From Algoriphagus hitonicola (GTDB lineage: Bacteria; Bacteroidota; Bacteroidia; Cytophagales; Cyclobacteriaceae), in contig NZ_FOPC01000017.1 of NCBI RefSeq assembly GCF_900113375.1, forward strand, positions 18,131 through 82,130: a stretch of 64,000 nt of DNA. Direction: 5' to 3'. Both the position numbers and the translations under genes were made by a program. Below, piece by piece: positions 25,454-35,627 of this stretch. The notes under the pieces were generated by a model. That model was not told where the DNA came from, made no database searches, and saw nothing but the letters and a program-made list of their open reading frames with translations. The stretch's first letter is position 1. The number at the start of each line of letters is the position of its first letter.

Positions 25454-27169
25454 TTATTTGCCTTGGATTAATTTCATCGTACTCTGAATAATCACTGCGA
25501 AAAGCATTACCGATAAACAGCCGATGGCATTATACCACAAAAATCCAATGTCCCAGTGAAAGCCAAATAGCCCTTCTCCATTTTTAAAGTGAATGATCAA
25601 AATCAATGCTTGAGAAAAAAGCGCCGCAATAAATACCCCTTGCCCTTTGATCCATTTCATCATAAATCCCACGATAAAAATCCCAAGGATGGTTCCGTAA
25701 AACAAGGAACCCAACAAATTAACGGCTTGAATCAGGTTTTCAAAAAGCGAGGCGTAAATAGCAAATAAGATAGCCCCTGCACCCCAAAGTGCTGTGAACA
25801 ACTTGGATGAAATCACATAATGTCCATCGGTAGCCTCTTTTTTTATCGATCTTTTATAAAGGTCAATCGTAGTAGTCGAACCCAAGGAATTGAGCTCGGA
25901 AGCACTGGAGGACATAGCCGCCGAAAATATCACGGCAAACAAAAGCCCTACAATTCCCTCCGGAAGATGATCCATCACAAAGCGCATAAATACATAATCT
26001 GTATCCCGGGTTTCAGCTACCGGATCATTTTTGACAATTAACTCTTTTACCTCATCCCGAATTACTTCCTGCTCTTCCTTGAGTGATTGGAGTTTGGTGC
26101 TAAACTCCGATGCATTTTCATCATTTCCACTCTCAATCGCTTCTAGCATCGAAAGATACTCGGCCTTACTTTGCTCAAAATTCTCCGTATATCGATTTTC
26201 CAAGAGCGCAAAATCATCTGAAAACTCACTGTTTTTTAGCTTTTCGGTTTGAACCATATTAAAGACAACCGGCGGCTGATAAAACTGGTAAAAAACAAAC
26301 ACCATCACCCCGATAAAAAGAATGATAAACTGCATGGGGATTTTTAGAAATCCATTCATAATCAATCCCATTCGGCTTTGAGAGAGGGTCTGACCGGATA
26401 GATAGCGCTGAACCTGACTTTGGTCAGCTCCGAAATAGGAAAGGAAAAGAAAGACGGCAGCTGTCATTCCAGACCAGACATTGTAGCGATCGGAAGGATC
26501 AAATTCAAAGTTGACAATATTGAGTTTTTCCATTTTCCCGGCCACGTGTAGCGCCTCAGTAAAGGAAACAGGCAATAAATTGAGCACGATGATACCTGCT
26601 AAAATCATTCCGCCCATCATGACGGCCATTTGTTGTTTTTGCGTAATGGACACAGCTTTGGTTCCACCCGAAACCGTATAAATAATCACCACCGCCCCAA
26701 TAAAAATTACGGTCCAGGTCAAATTCCAACCCAATAAGGTCGAGAGGATAATCGCTGGAGCATAGATGGTAATCCCCGAAGCCAAACCCCGCTGAATAAT
26801 AAACAACAAAGCCGCTAAGGTTCTGGTCTTCAGATCAAATCGATTTTCCAGATATTCGTAGGCCGTATAAACTTTAAGCTTGTAATAAATAGGAATGAAA
26901 AAAACCGATATGATAATCATCGCTAGTGGCAAACCAAAGTAGAATTGAATAAATCCCATTCCACTTTCGTAAGCTTGCCCAGGAGTACTTAGAAAGGTAA
27001 TCGCTGAGGCTTGTGTGGCCATGATGGAAAGTCCAATGGTCCACCAGTTCATCGAATTTCCTCCTCTTAGGTATGAATCCAGATTTTTTTTGCCTCGGGT
27101 TTTATAAATCCCGTAAATGGCAATGGTCCCCAGCGTACCAAATAAAACAATCCAATCGAGCGCGCTCAT
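25454..27169 (-). CDS. Sodium:solute symporter family protein
   Basis: 571 residues from the ATG at 27169 (MSALDWIVLFGTLGTIAIYGI), whose overlap with the micro-ORF stop (ATGA) fixes the start better than an in-frame ATG at 27190. It has SSS/LeuT-fold helices throughout, with the sodium-site segment GLSIMATQASAITFLSTPGQAYESGMGFIQFY, FLSYFGADQSQVQRYLSG, and FSAAMSSSASELNSLGSTTTIDLYKR. A soluble acidic insertion of about 100 residues with coiled-coil character (KLKNSEFSDDFALLENRY to VIRDEVKELIVK) interrupts the helices in the middle. Substrate is unknown. It is the last gene of an operon with a PIG-L deacetylase and a one-helix peptide, so an amino-sugar-type substrate is possible. Confidence 0.9.
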   Translation of the reverse strand: MSALDWIVLFGTLGTIAIYGIYKTRGKKNLDSYLRGGNSMNWWTIGLSIMATQASAITFLSTPGQAYESGMGFIQFYFGLPLAMIIISVFFIPIYYKLKVYTAYEYLENRFDLKTRTLAALLFIIQRGLASGITIYAPAIILSTLLGWNLTWTVIFIGAVVIIYTVSGGTKAVSITQKQQMAVMMGGMILAGIIVLNLLPVSFTEALHVAGKMEKLNIVNFEFDPSDRYNVWSGMTAAVFLFLSYFGADQSQVQRYLSGQTLSQSRMGLIMNGFLKIPMQFIILFIGVMVFVFYQFYQPPVVFNMVQTEKLKNSEFSDDFALLENRYTENFEQSKAEYLSMLEAIESGNDENASEFSTKLQSLKEEQEVIRDEVKELIVKNDPVAETRDTDYVFMRFVMDHLPEGIVGLLFAVIFSAAMSSSASELNSLGSTTTIDLYKRSIKKEATDGHYVISSKLFTALWGAGAILFAIYASLFENLIQAVNLLGSLFYGTILGIFIVGFMMKWIKGQGVFIAALFSQALILIIHFKNGEGLFGFHWDIGFLWYNAIGCLSVMLFAVIIQSTMKLIQGK

Positions 27170-27270
27170 GAAAAAGCCTTCATTAACCAATAAAACAAGC
27201 CGATCTGAAGGACTAAAAGTCCCATGAGGCCCAAATAAAGATTTGTCCAGTTAACTTTCTTTTCTTCCAT
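27166..27270 (-). CDS. 34-residue single-helix membrane peptide coupled to the symporter
   Basis: A small ORF found by eye: MEEKKVNWTNLYLGLMGL continuing through LVLQIGLFYWLMKAFS. A short charged N-terminus is followed by one hydrophobic helix (about residues 9-32). Its ATG shares one base with the PIG-L gene stop (TAATG) and its TGA overlaps the symporter ATG (ATGA), a chain of coupled starts and stops that is hard to explain unless it is translated. By analogy with tiny subunits of other transporters it may stabilise or regulate the symporter. No family is recognised. Confidence 0.7.
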   Translation of the reverse strand: MEEKKVNWTNLYLGLMGLLVLQIGLFYWLMKAFS

Positions 27271-29738
27271 TAGGGTTGATCGATCATGTTGATGAATAAT
27301 TTGATGGCTCCTGGCACTCCTGCCGGCAACTGCCTGAAAAACGACAATCCGGTATAAACATAAGTACCTTCTCCATACTTTCCATAAATCAGAGATCCGG
27401 TTTTTGGATCTTCCTCCGGGTCATTCATGACAAAGGGAGTACTGTATTGCTCATCAAGATCTCCTGCAAAATACAATCCCCGCTCCTGAATCCAACCTTC
27501 AAAATCCGCTGACTGAATGGGATTTGGTCCTTTTAGCAATGGATGCTCAAAATCAGCAGTCACCTCCGCTGATTCCACGGCTACTCTATCCCTCGTGATG
27601 CTAAATGGGAAAGGCCCAAGTTGCGTGGTCAAAAGCGGAGAAGATGTATTGTATTGGACGATCAAATTTCCTCCGGATCGAACATAGCCCATCATGGATT
27701 GCTGGTTGGTGGCCAAGTCTGAGTTGACATTGTATGCTCTGATGCCCACTATGATCGTTTTAAATTGAGAAAGATAATCCACAGTATAATCTGAGGGACC
27801 GATCATCGTGACAGAATATCCCAAGGCTTGGAGCACAGCAGGCACATCATCCCCTGCACCGGGAATGTACCCGATTCGCTCTCCGGAAATCTCCCAATCC
27901 GCTTCAATAAGCGAGATCAGTGCCGGCTGAAAATAAGTGAGATTAGGGATATGATCGTAAATGATCCGATTGGTAATCTGATCAAAAAGCCGACTGTCTT
28001 CTGTTTTATAAACCGCTCTGATTGATTTTTTGCCAGGCTTATCCTTTATAAATTGGACTTGATAAATCCGCTGCTTTCTATAGGAATCATCCCTTACTTC
28101 TAGAATTCTAAAATTTTCTGACTTTAATCCTTCAAAAACCAATTCCCCGTCTTTAATCCTATCCCGGAAGTTTACCGTGACGGTGACTTCTCCCGGTTTA
28201 TCGGAAAGATTGAAAACGGTGAACTTTGATAAGGAAAGATCAATTTCGGGAACAATGGCAAAAGGCTGCTTTACCTCCCCGTTTACCTGATCATTGTATT
28301 TGAACATCAACGGAACCTTTACCAAAAACTCTTGTCCTTCAACAGTAAATGACATTTCTGATTGGATAGCCGCTGGATTAAAAGCATCCCCAATTTTGAG
28401 TTGATCGGTCACCGGATACATCGGACCATCAAGGTAATTTTCCAGCCAATAAGGCTGTGAAAAAGGGGTTTTCGGAGGAATGTTCGCTTTGACGGGAAGT
28501 CGAAGGGGTTGATTGTTGCTTACCGAGGCATTGCTCTCAGGGTTGAAAGTTTCCCCAAAAAGCTGAATCGAAAGATTAGAAACTTCAAAATCAGAGGGAT
28601 TATTGAATACTAATTCTCCTGTGATTTCTGCTCCTGGAAATCCCGTTTCCTTTCGACTATTAAATTCAAAATCCAGCCCTAAGGCATGAATCACCAATTG
28701 GTCCAAGGTCTTCAATTTTTCTTCAAACCAAATCTCATCTACCGCTTCATTCAATAATCTTTCTCTTAATTTCAATAAATCAGATGCTATGGCTGAAGGA
28801 TTTGTAAAATCGTAATCCTCGATTATCTGATCAATCGCAGCTTCAATTTCATCCCCGTTAGATAAGCTTTCCCAGCGGTTTTGAACCCCATCAAAAGGAC
28901 TTTCAGAAAAGGGTTCTCCTTTGATAAATTGGATATGATCCACGGCCTCGCCGATTCCGGCTGTGGAACCGAAACCTTGAGATTTGTGCATAGTCCGGCT
29001 ATCAGCAGCGATCTGAGCGTAACTTTTTCCCAAAATAGGATTGAAATTACCCGTCTGAAATTCATGATAAATTTTCCCTTCCTCGGGTTCAAATTCTCCT
29101 CGGAAATTATACGCATTCCAAAAAATCCGTTTGGGCGACCAGCTTTCCACATATTGAAGTTGTTCGGGAAAAGCATCCGAGTTACCGGCTAAGTCAAAGG
29201 CTTCTTCGGCCATTATCGCAGAAGTCGTGTGATGACCATGAGTAACGCCGGGAATGGTATTGAAGCGGGTGATGATAATGTCCGGGCGGAATCTCCGAAT
29301 CACCCAGACCACATCCGAAAGGATCGTTTCCCGGTCCCAATTCTGTAAGGTTTCATTGGGATTTTTGCTAAACCCAAAATCCTTTGCACGGGTAAAAAAC
29401 TGTCTTCCTCCATCCGTTTCCCGGGCTTTTAGGAGTTCTTGAGTTCTGATTTGCCCCAAGCCTATTCCTAATTCCGAACCGATCAAATTTTGGCCTCCAT
29501 CTCCTCTCGTCAAACTCAAATAACCCACTTGGGCTTTGAGTTCATTTGCCAAAAAGGCGATTAAACGAGTGTTTTCATCATCGGGGTGGGCAGCTACGTA
29601 GAGAACTCGCTTGGTTTCTTTAAACTTTAATAATTCATGATAAATTTCAGCTGAGGAAAGGGACTGAGCAGAGATGGTATGAAAAATCGCCCCACAGAAA
29701 ATCAGCAGGATCATTTTCATAGATTTCAGGTTTATCAT
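27270..29738 (-). CDS. PIG-L family deacetylase, large secreted form
   Basis: 822 residues from the ATG at 29738 (MINLKSMKMILLIFCGAIFHTISAQ, a signal peptide); starts at 29780 and 29720 are also in frame. The LmbE/PIG-L domain fills about 40-260: VLYVAAHPDDENTRLIAFLANELKAQVGYLSLTRGDGGQNLIG contains the zinc-binding HPDD motif, and NTIPGVTHGHHTTSAIMAEEAF the distal His. PIG-L enzymes deacetylate N-acetylglucosaminyl compounds. The remaining residues contain beta-rich NPSDFEVSNLSI-type domains and a C-terminal glutamine-amidotransferase-like region (GYIPGAGDDVPAVLQALGYSVTMIG, IIVGIRAYNVNSDLATNQQSMMGYVRSGGNLIVQYN). It is co-transcribed with the micro-ORF and symporter. Confidence 0.87.
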   Translation of the reverse strand: MINLKSMKMILLIFCGAIFHTISAQSLSSAEIYHELLKFKETKRVLYVAAHPDDENTRLIAFLANELKAQVGYLSLTRGDGGQNLIGSELGIGLGQIRTQELLKARETDGGRQFFTRAKDFGFSKNPNETLQNWDRETILSDVVWVIRRFRPDIIITRFNTIPGVTHGHHTTSAIMAEEAFDLAGNSDAFPEQLQYVESWSPKRIFWNAYNFRGEFEPEEGKIYHEFQTGNFNPILGKSYAQIAADSRTMHKSQGFGSTAGIGEAVDHIQFIKGEPFSESPFDGVQNRWESLSNGDEIEAAIDQIIEDYDFTNPSAIASDLLKLRERLLNEAVDEIWFEEKLKTLDQLVIHALGLDFEFNSRKETGFPGAEITGELVFNNPSDFEVSNLSIQLFGETFNPESNASVSNNQPLRLPVKANIPPKTPFSQPYWLENYLDGPMYPVTDQLKIGDAFNPAAIQSEMSFTVEGQEFLVKVPLMFKYNDQVNGEVKQPFAIVPEIDLSLSKFTVFNLSDKPGEVTVTVNFRDRIKDGELVFEGLKSENFRILEVRDDSYRKQRIYQVQFIKDKPGKKSIRAVYKTEDSRLFDQITNRIIYDHIPNLTYFQPALISLIEADWEISGERIGYIPGAGDDVPAVLQALGYSVTMIGPSDYTVDYLSQFKTIIVGIRAYNVNSDLATNQQSMMGYVRSGGNLIVQYNTSSPLLTTQLGPFPFSITRDRVAVESAEVTADFEHPLLKGPNPIQSADFEGWIQERGLYFAGDLDEQYSTPFVMNDPEEDPKTGSLIYGKYGEGTYVYTGLSFFRQLPAGVPGAIKLFINMIDQP

Positions 29739-29941
29739 AGATGGTTTAACTATTCTTCCCGAAACTAGCCGAAGCAGCATTCAAATAAAAATTTTTTGTG
29801 ATCAGTGGAGACCTTTTCATTCTAAATCAAGGATTTAAAGGCTTTGGTATTCTCACAAGGATTTTAGAATAGCTAAATGAATCCTGATAATGGATTAAAG
29901 CTTTTAATAAAGCTGAAAAAACTTTTATTCTTCCATCATTA

Positions 29942-29977
29942 AAAAAGGCCGGGCTAGTTACTTGACCCGGCCTTTTT
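29942..29977. terminator. Bidirectional intrinsic terminator
   Basis: AAAAAGGCCGGG (29942-29953) and CCCGGCCTTTTT (29966-29977) form a perfect 12-bp stem. It sits just downstream of the minus-strand aldehyde dehydrogenase gene (stop at 29980). Confidence 0.85.
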
Positions 29978-29979
29978 AA

Positions 29980-31590
29980 TTAAAATATAAATTTGGTACT
30001 TAGGAAGTTTGACTCTTGATCGGTGATAATTTCATTCAAGAGATGTTTGTTTTCCTCCGTGAGCTTTGCAGCAACTAAGGATCGGATACTAAAAGATCTG
30101 AGTGCATCCGAAACGGAAAGTGTACCCTCGGCACTGTCTTTTCGACCTGTGAACGGAAACACATCCGGGCCTCGTTGGCATTGGGAATTGATATTTACCC
30201 GACTGACTTGATTCACGAGTGGATCGATTAATTTGGAAAGTTCCTCCGGGTCGCTGCTAAACAAACTCACCTGCTGACCATGTGGAGATTCTATCAAATA
30301 TTCGATCGGTTCTTCGATCCTCAAAAAAGGAAGCACGGGAATAATCGGTCCAAACTGCTCTTCTCGGTAGAGTTTCATTTTTTCTGTGACCGGATAAACG
30401 ACCGCGGGATAGACAAAGGATTCATTGGTTTCTCCCCCATGTTCGTTAAGGATTTTTGCTCCATGCTTTTCAGCATCTTTCAGACAGTCCTGCAAGTAAT
30501 GAGGTTTTTGAGGCTCCGGAAGGGGGGTAATATTCACCCCATTTTCCCATGGCATTCCTACTTTTAGTTTGCCAATGGCCTCTACCAGTTTCTTGTTAAA
30601 TTCATCCACGATAGACTTATGGACAAAAATGATTTTAAGTGCGGTACAGCGTTGACCATTGAAGGACAAGGATCCGGTAATGCATTCTTTCACGGCCAAG
30701 TCCAAGTCAGCATTCGCCGTGACGATTGCCGCATTTTTGGCATCCAATCCCAAAATAGCCCGAAGGCGATTTACTTTAGGATGGAGTTTTTTAAGTTGGT
30801 CGGCTACTTTGCTGGAACCGATCAATGTCAAAACATTGATTCGCCCAGACTTCATCAGTGGCGGGATAATATCTGCACCACGTCCATATACAGAATTGAC
30901 TACGCCTTTTGGAAAACATTCTGCAAAAGCCTCAAGAAGTGGGAAATGCAATAATGAACCATGTTTTGGCGGCTTAAACAAGACAGTATTTCCCATGATC
31001 AAAGCAGGAATAAGCGTGGTATAGGTTTCATTTAGCGGATAGTTAAACGGTCCCATACAGAGCACCACCCCAAGAGGAGAGCGTCGAATCTGCGCTGCAA
31101 TACCATCAACGATCTGAAATCCAGAAGATTGTCGATCCAGGTCTTTAAGAGCGTCTACTGTCGCATAAATGTACTCCACTGTCCGGTCAAATTCCTTCAA
31201 AGAATCTGAATAGGACTTACCGATCTCCCAGAGAATAAGTTTGGCTACTTCTTCCCGCTTTTCGATCATTCGTTGGGTAAACTTTTCGATGCATTTGATC
31301 CGGTCAGCTACCGACATCGTAGGCCATTCGCCTCTTCCATTGTCATAGGCATGCTCTGCGGCATCCAGTGCTTCCAGTGCTTCTTTTTCACCACAGACAG
31401 GATAGGAGCCTACCAAGACTCGGGTTGGTCCTGATTTTTTTTCAACGCAGATGGGAGAAAAAACATCGTGGGATTTTCCTTTCCAGACTTTCATGAGTCC
31501 ATTGGACAAATAGGTTTTTTGTCGAAGTGGCTCCTTCAGGCGAAAGGATTCAGGAATTTGATCTTCCTTGGGGAATTGTAACTCTTTCAT
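29980..31590 (-). CDS. NADP-dependent glyceraldehyde-3-phosphate dehydrogenase-type aldehyde dehydrogenase
   Basis: 536 residues, an aldehyde dehydrogenase superfamily member. Visible marks: RSPLGVVLCMGPFNYPLNETYTTLIPALIMGNTVLFKPPKHG (Asn169-type and cofactor Lys region), LTLIGSSKVADQLKKLHP, ILGLDAKNAAIV (with the catalytic Glu position apparently replaced in LGLDAKN), GSLSFNGQRCTALKIIFVHKS with the nucleophilic Cys, and YREEQFGPIIPVLPF. The GQRCTALK form and overall wording match non-phosphorylating GAPDH (GapN), which oxidises glyceraldehyde-3-phosphate to 3-phosphoglycerate while making NADPH. It is monocistronic with its own terminator. GapN specificity is likely but not proven. Confidence 0.82.
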   Translation of the reverse strand: MKELQFPKEDQIPESFRLKEPLRQKTYLSNGLMKVWKGKSHDVFSPICVEKKSGPTRVLVGSYPVCGEKEALEALDAAEHAYDNGRGEWPTMSVADRIKCIEKFTQRMIEKREEVAKLILWEIGKSYSDSLKEFDRTVEYIYATVDALKDLDRQSSGFQIVDGIAAQIRRSPLGVVLCMGPFNYPLNETYTTLIPALIMGNTVLFKPPKHGSLLHFPLLEAFAECFPKGVVNSVYGRGADIIPPLMKSGRINVLTLIGSSKVADQLKKLHPKVNRLRAILGLDAKNAAIVTANADLDLAVKECITGSLSFNGQRCTALKIIFVHKSIVDEFNKKLVEAIGKLKVGMPWENGVNITPLPEPQKPHYLQDCLKDAEKHGAKILNEHGGETNESFVYPAVVYPVTEKMKLYREEQFGPIIPVLPFLRIEEPIEYLIESPHGQQVSLFSSDPEELSKLIDPLVNQVSRVNINSQCQRGPDVFPFTGRKDSAEGTLSVSDALRSFSIRSLVAAKLTEENKHLLNEIITDQESNFLSTKFIF

Positions 31591-31716
31591 GAAATTAGCT
31601 TTGGTACAATTAGGCTTATTGGAATATTAATAGGTTTGAAAGAATAAAATTGCCTATTAATTCAATTAAAACCAATTAAACCCAAAGATTAGAAATTTGA
31701 TGTGACATGGGGCACA

Positions 31717-31750
31717 AAAAAAGGTTGTCCCTGGAGAGACAACCTTTTTT
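31717..31750. terminator. Intrinsic terminator after TPR gene
   Basis: AAAAAAGGTTGTC (31717-31729) pairs perfectly with GACAACCTTTTTT (31738-31750) around an 8-base loop, downstream of the minus-strand TPR gene ending at 31772. Confidence 0.85.
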
Positions 31751-31771
31751 ACTAATGAATGTTTGTTAAAA

Positions 31772-32980
31772 TCAACCTTCTTCCATCCAGTTTGGACCGA
31801 GAAGTTCGATCAGTTTTTGGTTATACTTTTCTGCCTCTTCGGCATTTTTCAAACGCGAGTGAATCTGGAACAAAATAGCCATGACATCGGTATCTTCTGG
31901 ACGAATCTCCAATGATTTTTCGAAATATGGAACAGCGTCATCGTAATAGCCGTTAATCGTTGCTCCCATTTCGTCGGATCTTTTTTCCCATTCCTCATCA
32001 GAAAGTGCATTTAGCTCCGTCATCACCTCTTTGGCCATTTCAAGCAATAAAGCGCCCGTGTAATAGTTTCCTTCATAGAATTCCGGATCCACTTCCACTG
32101 ACTTTTTGTAATCGGCCAAAGCACCTTCGATGTCACCAGACTGCTCTTTCAAATAACCTGATCTCAAAAGGATCGCAGTGTTTTCTGGATCTTTTTTCAA
32201 TGCCTCATTGATTTGAGCCATCGCTTCGTCCATTTTATTCAATTGCAAAAGCAACTGAATCTCATATTCCGCCAAAACTTTATCCTCAGGATATTCTTCT
32301 CTTGCGTTTTTAACCAATTCGTAAGCACCTTCAGAATCCTCCTCAGCACTTGCGATTTGGATCATGGTGTAATACGCGTTGAGTTTATTGTATTCAGGAA
32401 TTTCAAACAAAAGGTTGAAGTGTTTTTTCGCATCTTCAGTTCTTCCAAGTTCATTTGCCAAGAACCCGGCATTGTAATGAATAGTAGTATCCATTTGATC
32501 AATCTCTCCCGCTAGGTTGAAATATTCATAGGCCATCTCCAAATCTTCATTTTCATAGCTTCTGATGGCTTTGTCAAATGAAGTGTTTTTCAAGGTGAAA
32601 ATGGAATACGGCCGTAAGTTGTCAGGAACGCCTGTCACATCGTCAGCATAAACATCTTTTCCTACTCCGTCTTCTTTATTGGAACCAGCCATTTCGAAGG
32701 TTTTGAAAAAAGTGGCTAATGAAGCCTCTCCAATTTCAAGGTTTTCTGCATTTTGAGTTGAATCTGAACCGAACATCTTGAGCTCGATTTGAGCTTTCAA
32801 GAGGTAAGTTTCTGGTTCAGCTCCAGTCTCAGGATCCTCGATTGCTGTATTGATATCAGTAAGTGCCGCTTCCAAATCTCCAGACTTGAAGTTTTTATTA
32901 GCAGAACGTACTACTTTCTTTTGTCCAAAAGCTATGGCCGTCACAGCGACCAAGGCCAACGATAGAATTAGCTTTTTCAT
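31772..32980 (-). CDS. Exported TPR protein
   Basis: 402 residues with a signal peptide (about 1-19, MKKLILSLALVAVTAIAFGQ). TPR units are visible from about residue 25 to the end: NKNFKSGDLEAALTDINTAIEDP, YENEDLEMAYEYFNLAGEID, TIHYNAGFLANELGRTEDAKKHFN, AILLRSGYLKEQSGDIEGALADYKKSVEVDPEFYEGNYYTGALLL, DAVPYFEKSLEIRPEDTDVMAILFQIHSRL. The chain is acidic. It is located 28 bases after gyrA on the same strand, so it may be co-transcribed with gyrase. This gyrA-TPR neighbourhood may be conserved in relatives. The molecular role is unknown. Confidence 0.85.
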   Translation of the reverse strand: MKKLILSLALVAVTAIAFGQKKVVRSANKNFKSGDLEAALTDINTAIEDPETGAEPETYLLKAQIELKMFGSDSTQNAENLEIGEASLATFFKTFEMAGSNKEDGVGKDVYADDVTGVPDNLRPYSIFTLKNTSFDKAIRSYENEDLEMAYEYFNLAGEIDQMDTTIHYNAGFLANELGRTEDAKKHFNLLFEIPEYNKLNAYYTMIQIASAEEDSEGAYELVKNAREEYPEDKVLAEYEIQLLLQLNKMDEAMAQINEALKKDPENTAILLRSGYLKEQSGDIEGALADYKKSVEVDPEFYEGNYYTGALLLEMAKEVMTELNALSDEEWEKRSDEMGATINGYYDDAVPYFEKSLEIRPEDTDVMAILFQIHSRLKNAEEAEKYNQKLIELLGPNWMEEG

Positions 32981-33008
32981 CTAGTTACGTTTATCTTTAA
33001 TTGTTTGG

Positions 33009-35531
33009 TTATTCGTTGTTTTCGGGGGTTTCTTCCGAATTATTATCTGCAATTTGTGAAGAATCTGAATTTTCTTCTACTTCTTCTTTAGAAATTTTTT
33101 CAACGGAAGAAATCTCATCTCCTTCACCAACTTTGATCAGTCTTACTCCCTGCGTCGCCCTACCCATAATCCGTAGCGCTTCGACAGATATTCTGATAAT
33201 GATTCCCGACTTATTGATGATCATCAAATCATCGGTATCCACTACCTCCTTAATCGCTACCAAGGTCCCCGTTTTTTCGGTGGTATTCATGGCTTTAACA
33301 CCTTTCCCGCCTCGGTTGGTGATTCGGTATTCGTCAAGATTGGAGCGTTTTCCGTAACCTTTCTCAGATACTACCAAGAGGGTGGCATTTTCCTCAGACG
33401 CACATACCATGCCAACGACATAGTCATTAACATCTGTTAAGGTTATGGCTTTTACACCAGTGGCAGTCCTTCCCATTGGTCTAACTGCTGTCTCAGGAAA
33501 ATGTATCGCTCGACCTGATTTTGCCGCTATGACAATGTGTTGACTACCGTTTGTCATTTCTACATTGACCAGCTGATCATCTTCCCGAATATTCAAGGCA
33601 ATAATGCCATTGGAGCGAGGTCTGCTGTATTGCTCCAGCGTAGTTTTCTTGATGATCCCCTTCTTAGTAACCATGACCAGGAAGTGATTATTTACATAAT
33701 CCAGGTCATTGATATCATCCACCTGAATAATGGATCGGATTTTATCATCCGCCTGGATATTAATCAGATTTTGAATCGGTCTGCCCTTGGAAGTTTTGCT
33801 ACCTTCTGGAATCGCGTAGGTTTTCAACCAAAACAGTTTGCCTTTATCGGTGAAAATCAATAAGTAATTGTGCGTAGAAGCCGTAAACAAATATTCGGTG
33901 AAATCATCCTCTTTGGTACTGACTCCTCTCGAACCTACTCCACCTCTACCTTGAGTTCTATACTCGGTCAAGGCGGTTCGTTTGATATATCCCTGATGAG
34001 AAACGGTAATGATCACTTCTTCATTTGGAATCATATCCTCATAGCTGAAATCTTCGGCATTATGCTCGATTTCAGTTCGTCGATCATCAGCATAACGGTC
34101 CTTCATTTCTGCAAGTTCCGTCTTGATGATTTCCATCCGCTTGTCTTCGTTGGCCAGGATTTCTTTCAATTCCTCAATCAATGCCATGATTTCCTTGTAT
34201 TCTTGGATGATCTTATCCCGCTCCATTCCGGTCAAGCGCTGCAGTCTCATATCGAGAATAGCTCTTGCCTGAATTTCACTTAGTTCAAATCGCTCGATCA
34301 ACCCATTTCTTGCCGTTTCCGGATCTGCTGAATTTCTAATCAAGGCAATCACTTCATCCAAATGATCTAATGCGATCAGATACCCTTCTAAAATATGTGC
34401 CCGCTTTTCAGCCTCCCGAAGTTCATATTCTGTTCTTCTGACCACCACTTCATGGCGATGACTTACATAATGAACTATAAGGTCCTTCAGATTAAGTGTC
34501 TGAGGGCGACCTTTTACCAAAGCCACATTATTTACTGAAAATGAGGTCTGAAGCTGCGTATGTTTGTACAGATTGTTGAGGACTACATTGGAGATCGCAT
34601 CACGCTTTAATTCGTATACAATCCGCATCCCCGAACGATCAGACTCATCTCGGATCGCTGAGATCCCATCAATTTTCTTTTCGTTGATCAAGGCAGCGGT
34701 TTTTTCCACCATGTTTGCCTTATTGACCATATATGGAATTTCGGTGATAATGATCATCTCCCGGTTTCCATTATCCTTTAATTCGATATTCGCCTTGCCT
34801 CGAACTACAATTCTTCCCCGTCCGGTTTCAAAGGCAGCTTTTACGCCATTATAGCCATAGATAATACCTCCTGTCGGAAAATCGGGAGCTATGATATGCT
34901 CCATCAGTTCGGGGATGGTGATATCTCTATTGTCAATGTAGGCGATGATCCCATCAATCACTTCCCCTAGATTGTGCGGGGCCATGTTGGTCGCCATCCC
35001 CACGGCAATCCCAGAAGCACCATTCAGTAAAAGTGCTGGAACCTTGGCAGGAAGTACAATGGGTTCTTTCAGCGAATCATCAAAGTTGAATTGGAAATCA
35101 ACGGTCTCTTTATTGATATCCACCAGCAATTCCTCGGCAATACGTCGTAGTCTAGCCTCGGTATATCGCATGGCGGCGGCATTGTCACCATCGACAGAAC
35201 CAAAGTTACCTTGACCATCCACCAAAGGATAGCGAAGTGACCAAGGCTGGGCCATTCTGACCATCGTCTCGTAAACGGCCGAATCCCCATGCGGGTGATA
35301 CTTACCGAGTACTTCCCCTACGATTCTAGCAGATTTTTTATAGGGTTTGTTATGTAATACGCCCAGTTCTTGCATTCCGAAAAGAATTCTTCGGTGAACG
35401 GGCTTCAGTCCATCTCGGACATCAGGAAGTGCTCTTGAAACAATAACCGACATCGAATAATCGATGTAGGCACCGCGCATTTCCTCTTCAATGTTAATGG
35501 GAATAATGTTCTCGTGTTCTCCTTGAGCCAT
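33009..35531 (-). CDS. gyrA: DNA gyrase subunit A
   Basis: 840 residues. GyrA breaks and rejoins DNA during negative supercoiling, as a heterotetramer with GyrB. The catalytic tyrosine is Tyr123 in [13 protein letters not shown]. The quinolone-resistance region reads [19 protein letters not shown], with Ser84 and Glu88 at the positions of E. coli Ser83 and Asp87, so no classical resistance substitution at the serine is seen. Six C-terminal beta-pinwheel blades follow, with a GyrA-box-like [16 protein letters not shown] (Q-x-R-G-G-x-G) marking gyrase rather than topoisomerase IV. An acidic tail ([20 protein letters not shown]) ends the protein. It heads a likely transcript with the TPR gene. 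Confidence 0.97.
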   Translation of the reverse strand: MAQGEHENIIPINIEEEMRGAYIDYSMSVIVSRALPDVRDGLKPVHRRILFGMQELGVLHNKPYKKSARIVGEVLGKYHPHGDSAVYETMVRMAQPWSLRYPLVDGQGNFGSVDGDNAAAMRYTEARLRRIAEELLVDINKETVDFQFNFDDSLKEPIVLPAKVPALLLNGASGIAVGMATNMAPHNLGEVIDGIIAYIDNRDITIPELMEHIIAPDFPTGGIIYGYNGVKAAFETGRGRIVVRGKANIELKDNGNREMIIITEIPYMVNKANMVEKTAALINEKKIDGISAIRDESDRSGMRIVYELKRDAISNVVLNNLYKHTQLQTSFSVNNVALVKGRPQTLNLKDLIVHYVSHRHEVVVRRTEYELREAEKRAHILEGYLIALDHLDEVIALIRNSADPETARNGLIERFELSEIQARAILDMRLQRLTGMERDKIIQEYKEIMALIEELKEILANEDKRMEIIKTELAEMKDRYADDRRTEIEHNAEDFSYEDMIPNEEVIITVSHQGYIKRTALTEYRTQGRGGVGSRGVSTKEDDFTEYLFTASTHNYLLIFTDKGKLFWLKTYAIPEGSKTSKGRPIQNLINIQADDKIRSIIQVDDINDLDYVNNHFLVMVTKKGIIKKTTLEQYSRPRSNGIIALNIREDDQLVNVEMTNGSQHIVIAAKSGRAIHFPETAVRPMGRTATGVKAITLTDVNDYVVGMVCASEENATLLVVSEKGYGKRSNLDEYRITNRGGKGVKAMNTTEKTGTLVAIKEVVDTDDLMIINKSGIIIRISVEALRIMGRATQGVRLIKVGEGDEISSVEKISKEEVEENSDSSQIADNNSEETPENNE

Positions 35532-35627
35532 AGTATGCTATTCACAGGGTATGATAAGGCCGCAAGATAGTAAAAAGGAGGTGCTTTTGAAAAGAGAATG
35601 TGATGGTAAAAGAAGCTTATGAAGAGA

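Noticed and set aside
33009..35531. Possible topoisomerase IV ParC rather than GyrA
   Set aside because: A QGRGGVG GyrA-box-like motif and the length favour gyrase A.
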